Shown piece after piece: positions 36,262 through 45,952 of a DNA stretch of 64,000 nt. How positions within the stretch are numbered: the stretch's first letter is position 1; the number at the start of each line of letters is the position of its first letter. The notes under the pieces were generated by a model. That model was not told where the DNA came from. It searched no databases and saw only the letters and a list, made by a program, of their open reading frames with translations. A program made the position numbers and the translations under genes. Origin of the DNA: Marinilabiliaceae bacterium (lineage in GTDB: Bacteria > Bacteroidota > Bacteroidia > Bacteroidales > Marinilabiliaceae); assembly GCA_016933045.1 (NCBI GenBank), contig JAFGBR010000050.1, forward strand, positions 186,001-250,000. The letters are read 5' to 3'.

Positions 36262-39200
36262 TTAAAACGTTAGGTTTAAACCAAAAGTATAAGTTCTCGC
36301 CTTTGGATACGAATTATAATCATATCTGGGTGTTGGGAACCCATCAACACCATCAGGATCGGTATTAACATCAGGATCCAACCCTGAATATCCTGTTAAA
36401 CAAAACAAGTTTGAACCTGTAAAATACAAACGGAAATTCTGAATACCAATTCTACTTGTTAAACTTTTAGGAATAGTATAGCCAATAGTCAAATTTTGAA
36501 GTCGAAGATAAGATGCATCTTCTATAAATTGCGAAGAAGCAATTCCATATTCAGAATAGTTTAAAGCATATTTCGCATTTGTGTTTAATGCATTCAATTT
36601 ATCAGGATCTGTTACAAATATCAAATCACCATTCCCATCAATATCATACACTCTGTATGTTTCTTTTACAAAAGACAAACGGTTTGCTCCTAAACTATTG
36701 TCTTTATCGCCCATCATACTATGCATAGCATTGGCATTATAAACATCGCCACCAATTTGATAAACAAAACCAGCACTAAAGTCAATTTGTTTGTATGTTG
36801 CATTAAGAACAAATCCTCCAGTATGCTCAGGCATTGTGTAACCAATATTTGTTACATCATCATTATCTACAACACCATCTTCTGAAACATCTTCAAATTT
36901 AGCACATCCTGGAAAAGCTTTCTGACCTTGAGCCAGTGAAAAACCATTTATTACGCTATATGGATAATTAACAATAGCAGCAATGTCAGGCACTCCATCA
37001 TTTAATGTATATACACCATTTTCATAAACAAAATCATCAACTGTATAGAATCCATCAGATTTAAAACCCTGAATTAAACCAACAGGCTCATCAACACGAA
37101 TAACATAGTCGTAATAAGGAATACGCATACTTGATCCCCATCCTGTATGGGTATCAGCAAAAGCATCTTCTTTTACTTTATCAACATTATTACTATTGTA
37201 ATTATACGATGCTGAAATATTCAAATTAAAATCTTTAGTGCGAACTAAATCCATATTTAAAGCCAATTCTATCCCTTTATTTGAAGTTTGTGCTACATTT
37301 TGAAATTGATAGAGGTAACCTCCTGTTGGATCTACAGGCACCTTCATTAAAATATTTTTTGTTGAATTCCAATAAGCATCAATAGATCCATTAATCCTAT
37401 TATTAAAAAAACCAAAATCTAATCCGGCATTTCTTGATGTCGTTGTCTCCCATTTTAAATCTGGATTACTTAACATTTCACCTGGTTTATAAATAGTTTT
37501 TGTAATACCATCAACAACTATTTGTGCTGTAGTCCAAGTTTCTTTCCATAAATCAGACTTAATATTATCAGCACCTGATGTACCATACGATAAACGAAGT
37601 TTCAAATTATCCATAAAAGCTTTAGTACCTGCCATAAATGGCTCCTCTGAAATACGCCAGGCCAAAGCACCTGCAGGAAAATAAGCGCGCCTGTAATTAG
37701 GAGCAAACTTTGAAGAACCATCGGAACGATAAGTTAGTGTAAGTAAATAACGATCAAATAATGAATAATTTAAACGGCCAAAAACCGATTGAGAAGTTGT
37801 AGTTGTTCCTATAGTATTACTGAATTCATCAATATTCGCAGGGAAACTTACATTTGTCATATTAATCATACCAAATGCATCTTCCATTGTAAAACCACTT
37901 GGATAACCAGCTCCTTGTAAGTAAGTACTATTTGATTGAGATTCCAAAACTTCATTTCCTACCAAAAAAGAAAGATTATTAGCACTACCTAAACCTTGAA
38001 CTTCGTAATTGAGTGTCGATACCCAACGCACATTATAAGAGTCTTTTTTTGTTAATTCTGCAATTTTATAACCAGTTTCTAATCCGTTATCCCAATCCTC
38101 TATTTTAGTCCAGGAACGTCCCAAAGTCAATTCAGTTTTTGCAGTCAATCCTTTTATTACATCCCATGTTAATGAACTATTACTCCTTACGCTTTGCATT
38201 TTTTCAATATTCTGATAATTATTAATAATATCAACAACATTATTAAAATCATCAACATTAGGTTCTCCCTGTCCCAATCCTGTAGTAAAAGTAGGATCTC
38301 CAAGTGGTTTATCAATAGGCTTATATTTATATGCAGAAGTAGCCTTATCAAAATTAGTTCCTTCTTTTGTTGTTTCTACGTAGCGTATATCCTCGTTAAA
38401 GGTTAATTTATTATTAATTTTCTGATCAATTTTAAAATTAGCATTCCAGCGTGAATAACCTGAACTAATACGGATACCCTCGTCATTTAAATAGTTGAGA
38501 GTTGCATATATTTTAGTTTTTTCATTACCACTACTTATCGTTAAATCATGACTAAAAGGCATGGCAGTGCGCATTATATCATCAATGTAATTATGTGAGC
38601 TAAAATTTTTATATTCATTCAAATGATTTCCATAAGCAGAACCTAACCCAAAATAACGTGCAACACCATTCCCATATGAGGGTCCATAAGCTGTTGCATA
38701 TTCCCAATTCCATAACACATAATCGTATGCATCCAATACTTCAAGCGTTTTAGGATTGTTTTTAAACTGATAATATGTGTTATATTTCACAGTTGTTTTC
38801 CCATCTTTAGCTCCTTTAGTAGTAACCAATATAACTCCGTTAGCACCTCGTGCTCCATAAATGGCTGTAGAAGCAGCGTCTTTCAAAACATCAATACTTT
38901 CTATATTGTCAGCTGGAATATCATTAATATTACCTACTACTATTCCATCAACAACATAAAGTGGTTCATTTGATTGAGTAATAGAGTTACCGCCACGTAC
39001 ACGTATTGACATACTTGCACCTGGTCGTCCATCCTGTGAAATAACATTAACACCTGCTAAACGACCTTGCATTGCCTGAGCAACATTTGCAACTGGTATT
39101 GCAGCAATCTGCTCTCCTTTCACCGAAGAAACAGAACCTGTTAAATCTCGCCGTTTCACAGTACCATATCCAACAGCCACAACTTCGTCCAAACCAATAG

Positions 39201-39510
39201 CACTTTCCTTTAAAGTAACGTTGATAGTTGTTTGGCCTTTCACTTGCAATTCAACATCGGTAAAACCAATAAAATTGAATTGCAACACATCGTTTTGAGC
39301 ATCATTTACTACCAATTGGTAGTTACCATCCATATCCGAAACAGCACCAATAGTTGTTCCTTTAATTATAATGTTTACACCAGGTAAAGCTTCACCATTG
39401 CTATCTGAAACTTTTCCTGTTACAGTATGCTTCTGTTGGGCAAATGCCATTGTTACAAAAGCACAAGACACGAATAAGAACAAAAGCCTTAATAATTCAA
39501 TTTTTCGCAT
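36262..39510 (-). CDS. SusC/RagA-family TonB-linked outer-membrane transporter
   Basis: 1082 residues. Signal peptide to about 24 (MAFAQ); CarboxypepD_reg-like domain (HTVTGKVSDSNGEALPGVNI, about 27-110); SusC signature and TonB-dependent plug (AVGYGTVKRRDLTGSVSSVK, LAGVNVISQDGRPGASMSIR, EPLYVVDGIVVGN); a 22-strand barrel; ends TYTFGLNLTF with terminal Phe. Energised by TonB-ExbBD, it imports ligand captured by SusD. No anti-sigma/sigma or hybrid two-component regulator sits next to it, so control is unknown. Same orientation and 20 bp before susD. Confidence 0.95.
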   Translation of the reverse strand: MRKIELLRLLFLFVSCAFVTMAFAQQKHTVTGKVSDSNGEALPGVNIIIKGTTIGAVSDMDGNYQLVVNDAQNDVLQFNFIGFTDVELQVKGQTTINVTLKESAIGLDEVVAVGYGTVKRRDLTGSVSSVKGEQIAAIPVANVAQAMQGRLAGVNVISQDGRPGASMSIRVRGGNSITQSNEPLYVVDGIVVGNINDIPADNIESIDVLKDAASTAIYGARGANGVILVTTKGAKDGKTTVKYNTYYQFKNNPKTLEVLDAYDYVLWNWEYATAYGPSYGNGVARYFGLGSAYGNHLNEYKNFSSHNYIDDIMRTAMPFSHDLTISSGNEKTKIYATLNYLNDEGIRISSGYSRWNANFKIDQKINNKLTFNEDIRYVETTKEGTNFDKATSAYKYKPIDKPLGDPTFTTGLGQGEPNVDDFNNVVDIINNYQNIEKMQSVRSNSSLTWDVIKGLTAKTELTLGRSWTKIEDWDNGLETGYKIAELTKKDSYNVRWVSTLNYEVQGLGSANNLSFLVGNEVLESQSNSTYLQGAGYPSGFTMEDAFGMINMTNVSFPANIDEFSNTIGTTTTSQSVFGRLNYSLFDRYLLTLTYRSDGSSKFAPNYRRAYFPAGALAWRISEEPFMAGTKAFMDNLKLRLSYGTSGADNIKSDLWKETWTTAQIVVDGITKTIYKPGEMLSNPDLKWETTTSRNAGLDFGFFNNRINGSIDAYWNSTKNILMKVPVDPTGGYLYQFQNVAQTSNKGIELALNMDLVRTKDFNLNISASYNYNSNNVDKVKEDAFADTHTGWGSSMRIPYYDYVIRVDEPVGLIQGFKSDGFYTVDDFVYENGVYTLNDGVPDIAAIVNYPYSVINGFSLAQGQKAFPGCAKFEDVSEDGVVDNDDVTNIGYTMPEHTGGFVLNATYKQIDFSAGFVYQIGGDVYNANAMHSMMGDKDNSLGANRLSFVKETYRVYDIDGNGDLIFVTDPDKLNALNTNAKYALNYSEYGIASSQFIEDASYLRLQNLTIGYTIPKSLTSRIGIQNFRLYFTGSNLFCLTGYSGLDPDVNTDPDGVDGFPTPRYDYNSYPKARTYTFGLNLTF

Positions 39511-39867
39511 AATTCTTGATTAAATGTTAGTATTAGTTTAATAGCCTGCATAATTTTTAAAATATTTTAACAATTTAATACAAAGATTTGGATTTTATAA
39601 TACTTATTGGTGCATGTTTTATCTTTTTTAGGTGTAAAAATTGGTTTTTTAAATACTATAACGAGCTCTTAAAATTGCGAATAATATAGTTATATGATTA
39701 ATTATCATGTCGTTAAAAAAACTGCCAAATTAAAATCAGACATTTAACATTTCCAGCTTTATGTATAAAATTTTGTTAAAAAAAACATAAAATCAGCAGT
39801 TTCCATATCCGTATAATTATAATTTATATAAATTCATTTTTTTGTTAATAAAGTAAGAAACAGGAGA
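39511..39867. other. Divergent intergenic region, 357 bp
   Basis: AT-rich spacer between the susC start and the gene at 39868. I found no consensus TTG/TAnnTTTG pair for either direction and no hairpin or short coding frame that stands out. Confidence 0.4.
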
Positions 39868-40605
39868 ATGATAAAAATCATAATAGTAGTTATTATTTTA
39901 TCTAATCAATACGTAACAACTCAAAACATTAGTGAGCAATATTTTAAAGGAAAGGTAATTGATTCGAAAACAAAGAAAAGCATACCATATTCGCAAATTG
40001 CCAGTTACCAAATGGTATCAATTTTTGCATCTGATAGTTCCGGACGGTTTAATATTTTAACAAACAAAACCGATTCGCTTAAAATTTTTACAATTGGATA
40101 CGAACCCATAATTATTAACATGTCAAACATAAATTCCGACAGTGTTTATATTATATCGCTAAAACAGCAAGATATTATTTTAAAACAGGTAGATATTCAT
40201 CCACGAAGTCGCGAAATACTAGATGACAACCTCCGACTACCTTTCGGCATTCATCTCGGACAGGCAAGCAGTTCCCCCATATACACAAGAAGCGAAGTAG
40301 GAGGCAAGCCGCCCCTATATGCAGCCTTAACAAATCCTCTCAGCTTCGGTTATTATCATTTAAGTAAACGCGAAAAAAACAAACGTAAATTAGCAAATAC
40401 TATTCAAAAAGATAAATCCGAAAGTCTTTTGTCGAACGAACTACTCGAAGAAATATCAGGATTAAAGGGTGACAATTTAAATATGTTTAAAATTTACTGC
40501 AACACAAATATTAAACTATCAAAAAGAGACAATATGCAAACTGTAAGGTTTAAATTGCTTGATGCACTTCACGAATTTTATAAAATACAACACCATGATT
40601 TATGA
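39868..40605 (+). CDS. CarboxypepD_reg-like domain secreted protein
   Basis: 245 residues with a short signal region (MIKIIIVVIILSNQYVTTQ). The N-terminal half is a carboxypeptidase-like regulatory (Ig-fold) domain: FKGKVIDSKTKKSIPYSQIA, then SSGRFNILTNKTDSLKIFTI and GYEPIIINM. The rest is basic and helical (SKREKNKRKLANTIQKDKSE). The next gene encodes the same architecture and overlaps by 4 bp (ATGA), so they are a duplicated, translationally coupled pair. Such proteins are common in Bacteroidota; their role is unknown. Confidence 0.72.
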   Translation: MIKIIIVVIILSNQYVTTQNISEQYFKGKVIDSKTKKSIPYSQIASYQMVSIFASDSSGRFNILTNKTDSLKIFTIGYEPIIINMSNINSDSVYIISLKQQDIILKQVDIHPRSREILDDNLRLPFGIHLGQASSSPIYTRSEVGGKPPLYAALTNPLSFGYYHLSKREKNKRKLANTIQKDKSESLLSNELLEEISGLKGDNLNMFKIYCNTNIKLSKRDNMQTVRFKLLDALHEFYKIQHHDL

Positions 40606-41363
40606 AAATTAGAATCGCTTTTTTTATTTGTGTATTGCAAACAATATTATTAGATGTGCAATCTCAGGAAAATACCATAATTGGAAAATTGGAAGCAGGT
40701 GGCAACCCTGTCGATTTTGCATACTTGGTAAATAAAAGAACTCTTTACGGAACAGAATCAAAAAATGGTGGCATTGCAAAAATAGCAGTTTTTGAAAATG
40801 ACACATTGCAATTTCGATGTTTGGGTTATCGCGATACTTCGTTTATTGTTACACCCAATTTACTCGAAAAAGACACGGTACATTTTGCAGTTAATATGCA
40901 AGAATATGCATTAGACGAGGTAAAGGTAGTTTGGTTTTATTCGTACGCCAGTTTCAAATATGCATTTGCAAATCTTAAAATTGATAAACCCTATAAGTTA
41001 AATCTTCCTACAATTAATATGAATCAGGTATTAACTGACCAATATTTCGCACAACAAAACCCGGGTATTGGAATAGGATTATCTATTGGAGGAGGATTAT
41101 CAAAAGCACAAAAACAAAAGCAGGCATTAAATAACTACAACAAAAAATGGGAACGTTTTAATAATCTAACATCTCATGAAAATATATCATCTTTCACGGG
41201 CTTGGAAGGAGCTACACTTGATTCTTTTATTATTTACCTACGAAAGGGATATAAAATTAACCCAGGACTGTCTGATTACGAGATTATGACATCGGTAAAA
41301 ATGGCTTATGATACATTTTTAGCAATCAATCAAATTAAAATCGATACACTAAATTTAAAATAA
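40602..41363 (+). CDS. CarboxypepD_reg-like domain secreted protein, second copy
   Basis: 253 residues. Signal MKIRIAFFICVLQTILLDVQ to SQ. The Ig-like CarboxypepD domain reads IIGKLEAGGNPVDFAYLVNK, with ENDTLQFRCLGYRDTSFIV, and EYALDEVKVVWF at its end. A Gly-rich run IGIGLSIGGGLSKAQKQKQA and a helical C-terminal part with ENISSFTGLEGATLDSF parallel the ELLEEISGLKGDNLNMF segment of the gene before, so the two are paralogous over the whole length. Starts within the previous stop codon. Function unknown. Confidence 0.7.
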   Translation: MKIRIAFFICVLQTILLDVQSQENTIIGKLEAGGNPVDFAYLVNKRTLYGTESKNGGIAKIAVFENDTLQFRCLGYRDTSFIVTPNLLEKDTVHFAVNMQEYALDEVKVVWFYSYASFKYAFANLKIDKPYKLNLPTINMNQVLTDQYFAQQNPGIGIGLSIGGGLSKAQKQKQALNNYNKKWERFNNLTSHENISSFTGLEGATLDSFIIYLRKGYKINPGLSDYEIMTSVKMAYDTFLAINQIKIDTLNLK

Positions 41364-41529
41364 TTGAACATTATTTTCGCATTAACTGTTTTATTGAAAA
41401 AAAGAATTGAAACGAGTGAAAGAAATAACAATACAATAAAATTTATAATATAATATCATTTAATAAAGTAGTGCGAAATTATATTTCAGGAATCAATTTT
41501 GTTTTTTTATTATTTAAATAGTAAAATTA

Positions 41530-41560
41530 TTTGTCGATTGCATATAAAGTTATATTTTTG
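41530..41560 (+). promoter_or_regulatory. Bacteroidota-type promoter of the ilv-leu operon
   Basis: TTTG at 41530-41533, 19 bp, then TATTTTTG at 41553-41560: an exact match to the -33/-7 consensus. Transcription should begin near 41567, 18 nt before the leader peptide ATG. The 166 bp from the previous gene's stop to this site show nothing else. Confidence 0.8.
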
Positions 41561-41584
41561 CCATTCAAATCGAAATTTGTATCG

Positions 41585-41641
41585 ATGAAATTATATCTAT
41601 CACTCATTCTCAGTCTGATTATTCTTGTGGTCATATCATAA
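41585..41641 (+). CDS. ilvL: Leu/Ile/Val leader peptide (attenuation)
   Basis: 18-codon frame MKLYLSLILSLIILVVIS with ATG 41585-41587 and TAA 41639-41641. Twelve of 18 residues are branched-chain: 6 Leu, 4 Ile, 2 Val, with a run of six in a row (LIILVV) near the end. It lies between the operon promoter and a hairpin ending in six T, immediately before ilvD, the first gene of branched-chain amino acid biosynthesis. Its translation speed would report the charging of tRNA-Leu, tRNA-Ile and tRNA-Val. No ribosome-binding site is obvious, as is usual in this phylum. Symbol used by analogy with the enterobacterial ilv leader; no homology implied. Confidence 0.85.
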   Translation: MKLYLSLILSLIILVVIS

Positions 41642-41723
41642 GAAGTGAGAATGCTACGTAGATGCCTGAAGAAAATATGAACAAGCCTTTCTCACTTCTC
41701 AACAAGAAGAGAAAGGCTTTTTT
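41605..41723 (+). promoter_or_regulatory. Transcription attenuator of the ilv-leu operon
   Basis: Four complementary segments give alternative hairpins. Segment 1 CATTCTCA (41605-41612, inside the leader frame) pairs with segment 2 TGAGAATG (41646-41653). Segment 2 in the form AGAAGTGAGAA (41641-41651, starting at the leader stop codon) pairs perfectly over 11 bp with TTCTCACTTCT (41689-41699): the antiterminator. Segment 3 AAGCCTTTCTC (41683-41693) pairs over 11 bp with GAGAAAGGCTT (41709-41719): the terminator. The 2:3 and 3:4 structures share 41689-41693, so they exclude each other. A ribosome stalled on the Leu/Ile/Val codons would free segment 2 for antitermination; one that reaches the stop would cover it and allow termination. 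Confidence 0.82.
41683..41723 (+). terminator. Attenuator terminator hairpin before ilvD
   Basis: 11-bp stem AAGCCTTTCTC / GAGAAAGGCTT with a 15-nt loop, followed by TTTTTTATTG. It ends 30 nt before the ilvD start codon and no gene stop precedes it, so it acts in the leader, not at an operon end. Confidence 0.85.
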
Positions 41724-41752
41724 ATTGTATTAATTTGTAATTGTTTTAAACA

Positions 41753-43579
41753 ATGAAAATAAAATTAAAAAGTGCAACATCGACTGAAGGTCGCAGAATG
41801 GCCGGAGCAAGAAGCCTTTGGCGAGCCAATGGCATGACTGATAAACAAATGGGCAAACCCGTTATTGCAATTGTAAACTCATTTACACAGTTTGTTCCCG
41901 GTCATGTTCATTTACATGAAATTGGACAAGACGTTAAAAAAATTATAGAATCAATGGGTTGCTTTGCAGCCGAATTTAATACCATTGCTATTGATGATGG
42001 CATTGCCATGGGGCACGATGGAATGTTGTATTCGCTTCCTTCACGCGATATTATTGCCGATAGTGTTGAATATATGGCAAACGCCCACACTGTCGATGCA
42101 ATGATTTGCATCAGTAATTGCGATAAAATCACTCCGGGTATGTTAATGGCATCAATGCGACTTAACATCCCAACCATATTTGTATCAGGTGGCCCAATGG
42201 AAGCCGGCAAACTTGGAAACAGAGCTTTAGATCTTGTTGATGCAATGGTTATTGCTGCCGACGAAAGCGTTTCTGACGAAGAAGTGAACGCCGTTGAGCA
42301 AAATGCCTGCCCTACCTGTGGATCATGCTCGGGAATGTTCACTGCTAACTCTATGAACTGCTTAAACGAAGCAATAGGATTAGCATTACCGGGTAACGGA
42401 ACCATTGTTGCTACTCACGAAAATCGCAAAAAACTTTTCGAAAAAGCAGCTAAAATATTAGTTGAAAACACCTATAAATATTATCGCGATGGCGACGAAT
42501 CTGTTTTACCCCGTTCAATAGCAACAAAAGAGGCATTTATGAATGCCATGACTCTCGACATTGCCATGGGAGGCTCAACCAATACAGTACTACATTTATT
42601 AGCAATCGCAAATGAAGCAGGCGTTGATTTTTCAATGAAAGACATTGATATGCTTTCGCGTAAAACTCCGGTATTATGCAAAGTTGCTCCCAACTCACAT
42701 TACCACATTCAGGATGTTAACCGCGCTGGAGGCATATTAAGCATCTTAGGCGAACTTGATCGCGGTGGCTTAATTTCAAAGGATGTAAAACGGGTTGATT
42801 ATTCATCATTAGGAGATGCCATTAATGCATACGACATTAAACGAGAAACTGTATGTGAAGATGCAATAAAGGTTTTTAGCAGTGCCCCTGCTGGTGTATT
42901 CAATTTGAAAATGGGATCGCAACGAACTTTATATAAAGAGTTGGATAATGACCGTGAAAAAGGATGTATAAGAGATATTGAACATGCTTACTTTAAAGAT
43001 GGCGGCTTAGCCGTATTATATGGTAATATTGCCAAAAATGGATGCATTGTTAAAACCGCGGGTGTTGACGAATCAATATTCCGCTTTGTTGGCAAAGCCC
43101 GGATATACGAATCGCAGGATGATGCCATTAATGGAATATTATCGGGCGAAGTTGTGGAAGGAGAAGTTGTTGCAATACGTTACGAAGGACCTAAGGGAGG
43201 CCCGGGAATGCAGGAAATGCTTTACCCAACATCATACCTTAAATCAAAACATCTGGGAACTAAATGTGCATTAATAACCGATGGACGTTTCTCAGGTGGA
43301 ACATCGGGTTTAAGTATTGGACACGTATCGCCCGAAGCAGCCGCTGGCGGCGAAATAGCCTTAGTTCGAAACGGCGACGAAATAGAAATTGACATACCTA
43401 ATCGATTAATTCAGGCAAATATCAGTACTGCCGAACTTGAACAAAGAAGAAAAGAAGAACTTGGACGTGGGGATAATGCATTTACACCAGTATCACGGTT
43501 CCGACATGTGTCAAAAGCTTTAAAAGCTTATGCCCATTTTGTTAGCTCGGCCGATACAGGTGCTGTAAGAAAACTGTAA
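41753..43579 (+). CDS. ilvD: Dihydroxy-acid dehydratase
   Basis: 608 residues, normal length. Converts dihydroxy-isovalerate and -methylvalerate to the 2-oxo acids that precede valine, leucine and isoleucine. Iron-sulfur ligands: [12 protein letters not shown] (Cys near 122), [20 protein letters not shown] (about 190-205). Substrate and Mg motifs include [10 protein letters not shown] and [20 protein letters not shown] near the C-terminus. First structural gene after the attenuator and the head of nine genes in one direction, with ilvB 38 bp later. Start ATG 41753 gives [20 protein letters not shown], typical. Confidence 0.97.
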   Translation: MKIKLKSATSTEGRRMAGARSLWRANGMTDKQMGKPVIAIVNSFTQFVPGHVHLHEIGQDVKKIIESMGCFAAEFNTIAIDDGIAMGHDGMLYSLPSRDIIADSVEYMANAHTVDAMICISNCDKITPGMLMASMRLNIPTIFVSGGPMEAGKLGNRALDLVDAMVIAADESVSDEEVNAVEQNACPTCGSCSGMFTANSMNCLNEAIGLALPGNGTIVATHENRKKLFEKAAKILVENTYKYYRDGDESVLPRSIATKEAFMNAMTLDIAMGGSTNTVLHLLAIANEAGVDFSMKDIDMLSRKTPVLCKVAPNSHYHIQDVNRAGGILSILGELDRGGLISKDVKRVDYSSLGDAINAYDIKRETVCEDAIKVFSSAPAGVFNLKMGSQRTLYKELDNDREKGCIRDIEHAYFKDGGLAVLYGNIAKNGCIVKTAGVDESIFRFVGKARIYESQDDAINGILSGEVVEGEVVAIRYEGPKGGPGMQEMLYPTSYLKSKHLGTKCALITDGRFSGGTSGLSIGHVSPEAAAGGEIALVRNGDEIEIDIPNRLIQANISTAELEQRRKEELGRGDNAFTPVSRFRHVSKALKAYAHFVSSADTGAVRKL

Positions 43580-43623
43580 CTAAAAATATTTACAAATTCC
43601 AAGCATAGTAAAAAATAGTGCAC

Positions 43624-45333
43624 ATGGAGAAGGAACAAAAAAATACAAAAAAAATGACTGGTTCACATGCTGTGATTCAATCTTTACTGGCTGAAGGTGT
43701 TGACCTTATTTTTGGATATCCGGGAGGTGCTATTATGCCGGTGTATGATGCTCTTTATGATTATCACGATAAATTACACCATGTATTAACCCGTCACGAA
43801 CAAGGAGCCGTTCATGCTGCCCAGGGTTATGCCCGCGTTACAGGAAAAGTTGGCGTTAGCATTGTTACATCAGGCCCTGGTGCAACAAATGCTGTTACTG
43901 GCATTGCCGATGCAATGATCGATTCTACTCCTCTAGTGGTTATTTCGGGTCAGGTTGGCTCTTCTTTACTTGGAACTGATGCATTTCAGGAAATCGACGT
44001 TGTTGGCATTACTCAGCCAATTACTAAATGGAATTTCCAAATTAAAAGTGCTCAAGAAATACCTGGTGCTTTAGCTCGTGCCTTTTATATTGCCCGATCG
44101 GGTCGTCCTGGTCCTGTTCTAATCGATATTACTAAAGATGCTCAATCGAGTACACTTGATTTCGCATATACGCCTGTAACTAAAATCCGAAGCTACACCC
44201 CGGTAAACGCTCCTGATGAATCACAAATATTAAAAGCAGCTCAACTAATTAACGAAGCTAAAAAACCATTAATACTTGTTGGGCAGGGAGTTATTCTTGG
44301 CGGAGCCGAAAACGAGTTAAAAACTTTTGCAGAAAAAACAGGAATTCCAGCAGCCTGGACTCTATTAGGCTTATCAGCCTTGCCTTCTGATCATCCTTTA
44401 AATGTAGGTATGCTTGGTATGCATGGGAATTATGGTCCAAATGTATTAACCAACGAAGCCGATTTATTAATTGCTATCGGAATGCGTTTCGACGACAGAG
44501 TTACCGGTAATACTAAGGCTTATGGTGTGAATGCAAAGTTTATTCACATGGAACTTGATCCGGCCGAAATAAATAAAATAATAAAAGTTGATGCTCCTAT
44601 ACTTGGCAATGTTAAAGAAACACTCCCTTTGCTAACAGCAAAAGTGATAAAAAACAACCATGCCGAATGGCGAAATGAATTTAAAAAATACGATGTCGTT
44701 GAAGCCGAACGTATTATAAATGAAGAGTTAAAGCCATCAAAAGACGGCATAACTATGGGTGAAGTAATCAATAAAATATCTACAGCATATAACGATGATG
44801 CTATTTGCATTACCGATGTTGGTCAGCACCAAATGATGGCTTCGCGCTATTTCAAATTTAAACAAACACGAAGCATAGTTACATCAGGAGGGTTAGGAAC
44901 AATGGGATTTGGCCTTCCTGCTGCTATTGGTGCTAAAATGGGACGCCCCGATCGACCTGTTGTATTATTTGTAGGCGATGGCGGATTCCAAATGACAATA
45001 CAGGAGCTTGGTACTATTTTTCAAACTGAAATAGATGTAAAAATTGTACTCCTAAACAATAATTTTCTTGGTATGGTTCGTCAATGGCAAGAGTTGTTTT
45101 TCGACAAACGATATGCCTCGACTGAATTAATAAACCCCGATTTTCAAACCATTGCAAAAGGATATGGCTTGCACGTCGAGAAAGTGACAAACCGATCTTC
45201 ACTCGATGAATCTATTGGTCGAATGATTAAAAGCAAAGGAGCTTATCTGTTAGAAGTTATTGTTGAAAAAGAAGGAAACGTATTTCCCATGGTTCCTGCA
45301 GGAGCCTCCGTATCAGATGTCAGACTCGAATAA
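43624..45333 (+). CDS. ilvB: Acetolactate synthase large (catalytic) subunit
   Basis: 569 residues from ATG 43624 (an in-frame GTG 6 bp earlier is possible). TPP-dependent enzyme that joins two pyruvates, or pyruvate with 2-oxobutyrate. The catalytic Glu is in LTRHEQGAVHAAQGYAR, the FAD/central domain about 190-320, and the TPP motif GDGGFQMTIQELGTIFQTEI ending VLLNNNFLGMVRQWQELFF. Three-domain order (PYR, central, PP) as in all AHAS. Partner is the IlvN regulatory subunit encoded 44 bp downstream. Confidence 0.97.
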   Translation: MEKEQKNTKKMTGSHAVIQSLLAEGVDLIFGYPGGAIMPVYDALYDYHDKLHHVLTRHEQGAVHAAQGYARVTGKVGVSIVTSGPGATNAVTGIADAMIDSTPLVVISGQVGSSLLGTDAFQEIDVVGITQPITKWNFQIKSAQEIPGALARAFYIARSGRPGPVLIDITKDAQSSTLDFAYTPVTKIRSYTPVNAPDESQILKAAQLINEAKKPLILVGQGVILGGAENELKTFAEKTGIPAAWTLLGLSALPSDHPLNVGMLGMHGNYGPNVLTNEADLLIAIGMRFDDRVTGNTKAYGVNAKFIHMELDPAEINKIIKVDAPILGNVKETLPLLTAKVIKNNHAEWRNEFKKYDVVEAERIINEELKPSKDGITMGEVINKISTAYNDDAICITDVGQHQMMASRYFKFKQTRSIVTSGGLGTMGFGLPAAIGAKMGRPDRPVVLFVGDGGFQMTIQELGTIFQTEIDVKIVLLNNNFLGMVRQWQELFFDKRYASTELINPDFQTIAKGYGLHVEKVTNRSSLDESIGRMIKSKGAYLLEVIVEKEGNVFPMVPAGASVSDVRLE

Positions 45334-45377
45334 GTGAAAATTATTGAAATGCATTTTTAACCTTTCAAAACATTAAA

Positions 45378-45923
45378 ATGAAGCAAGAATTCACCATATC
45401 AATATTTTCAGAGAATCACGTGGGATTACTCAACCAAATAACTAATGTATTAACCCGAAGGCAAATAAACATCGAAAGTTTAACTACATCCGAATCTGCC
45501 ATTAAGGGAATTCATAAATTCACAATTGTAGTAAACACAACACGTGAGCAAGTTGAAAAACTAATAGGTCAAATCGATAAAAAAATTGATGTATTAAAAG
45601 CATTTGTTTTTACCGAAGATGAAATAATTCATCAAGAAATGGCACTATACAAAGTACCAACAGAACAACTACTTAACGGAACTGAAATTGAAACACTGGT
45701 TCGTCAATACGGTGCCCGAATTTTAGAAGTTCATCACGATTATGCAGTAATTGAAAAAACAGGGCATAAACAAGAAACTCAAGAATTATTCGATAAGTTA
45801 GATAAATTTGGCGTACTACAGTTTACCCGTTCAGGTCGAATTGCAGTAACACGAACCAATTACGAACAACTTGCTGCATATCTCAGATCATTAAATAAAG
45901 AGACAAATAATACATTAGATTAA
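45378..45923 (+). CDS. ilvN: Acetolactate synthase small (regulatory) subunit
   Basis: 181 residues. An N-terminal ACT domain (EFTISIFSENHVGLLNQITN, about residues 4-78) binds the feedback inhibitor valine, and a C-terminal AHAS_C domain follows (ALYKVPTEQLLNGTEIETLV to LRSLNKE). It activates IlvB and confers feedback control. Sits between ilvB and ilvC with short spacers, 44 and 29 bp. Confidence 0.94.
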   Translation: MKQEFTISIFSENHVGLLNQITNVLTRRQINIESLTTSESAIKGIHKFTIVVNTTREQVEKLIGQIDKKIDVLKAFVFTEDEIIHQEMALYKVPTEQLLNGTEIETLVRQYGARILEVHHDYAVIEKTGHKQETQELFDKLDKFGVLQFTRSGRIAVTRTNYEQLAAYLRSLNKETNNTLD

Positions 45924-45952
45924 ATAATTAAAATCAAATAATTTTTAAAACT

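Noticed and set aside
41908-42405. 165-codon minus-strand frame
   Set aside because: Antisense to the iron-sulfur region of ilvD.
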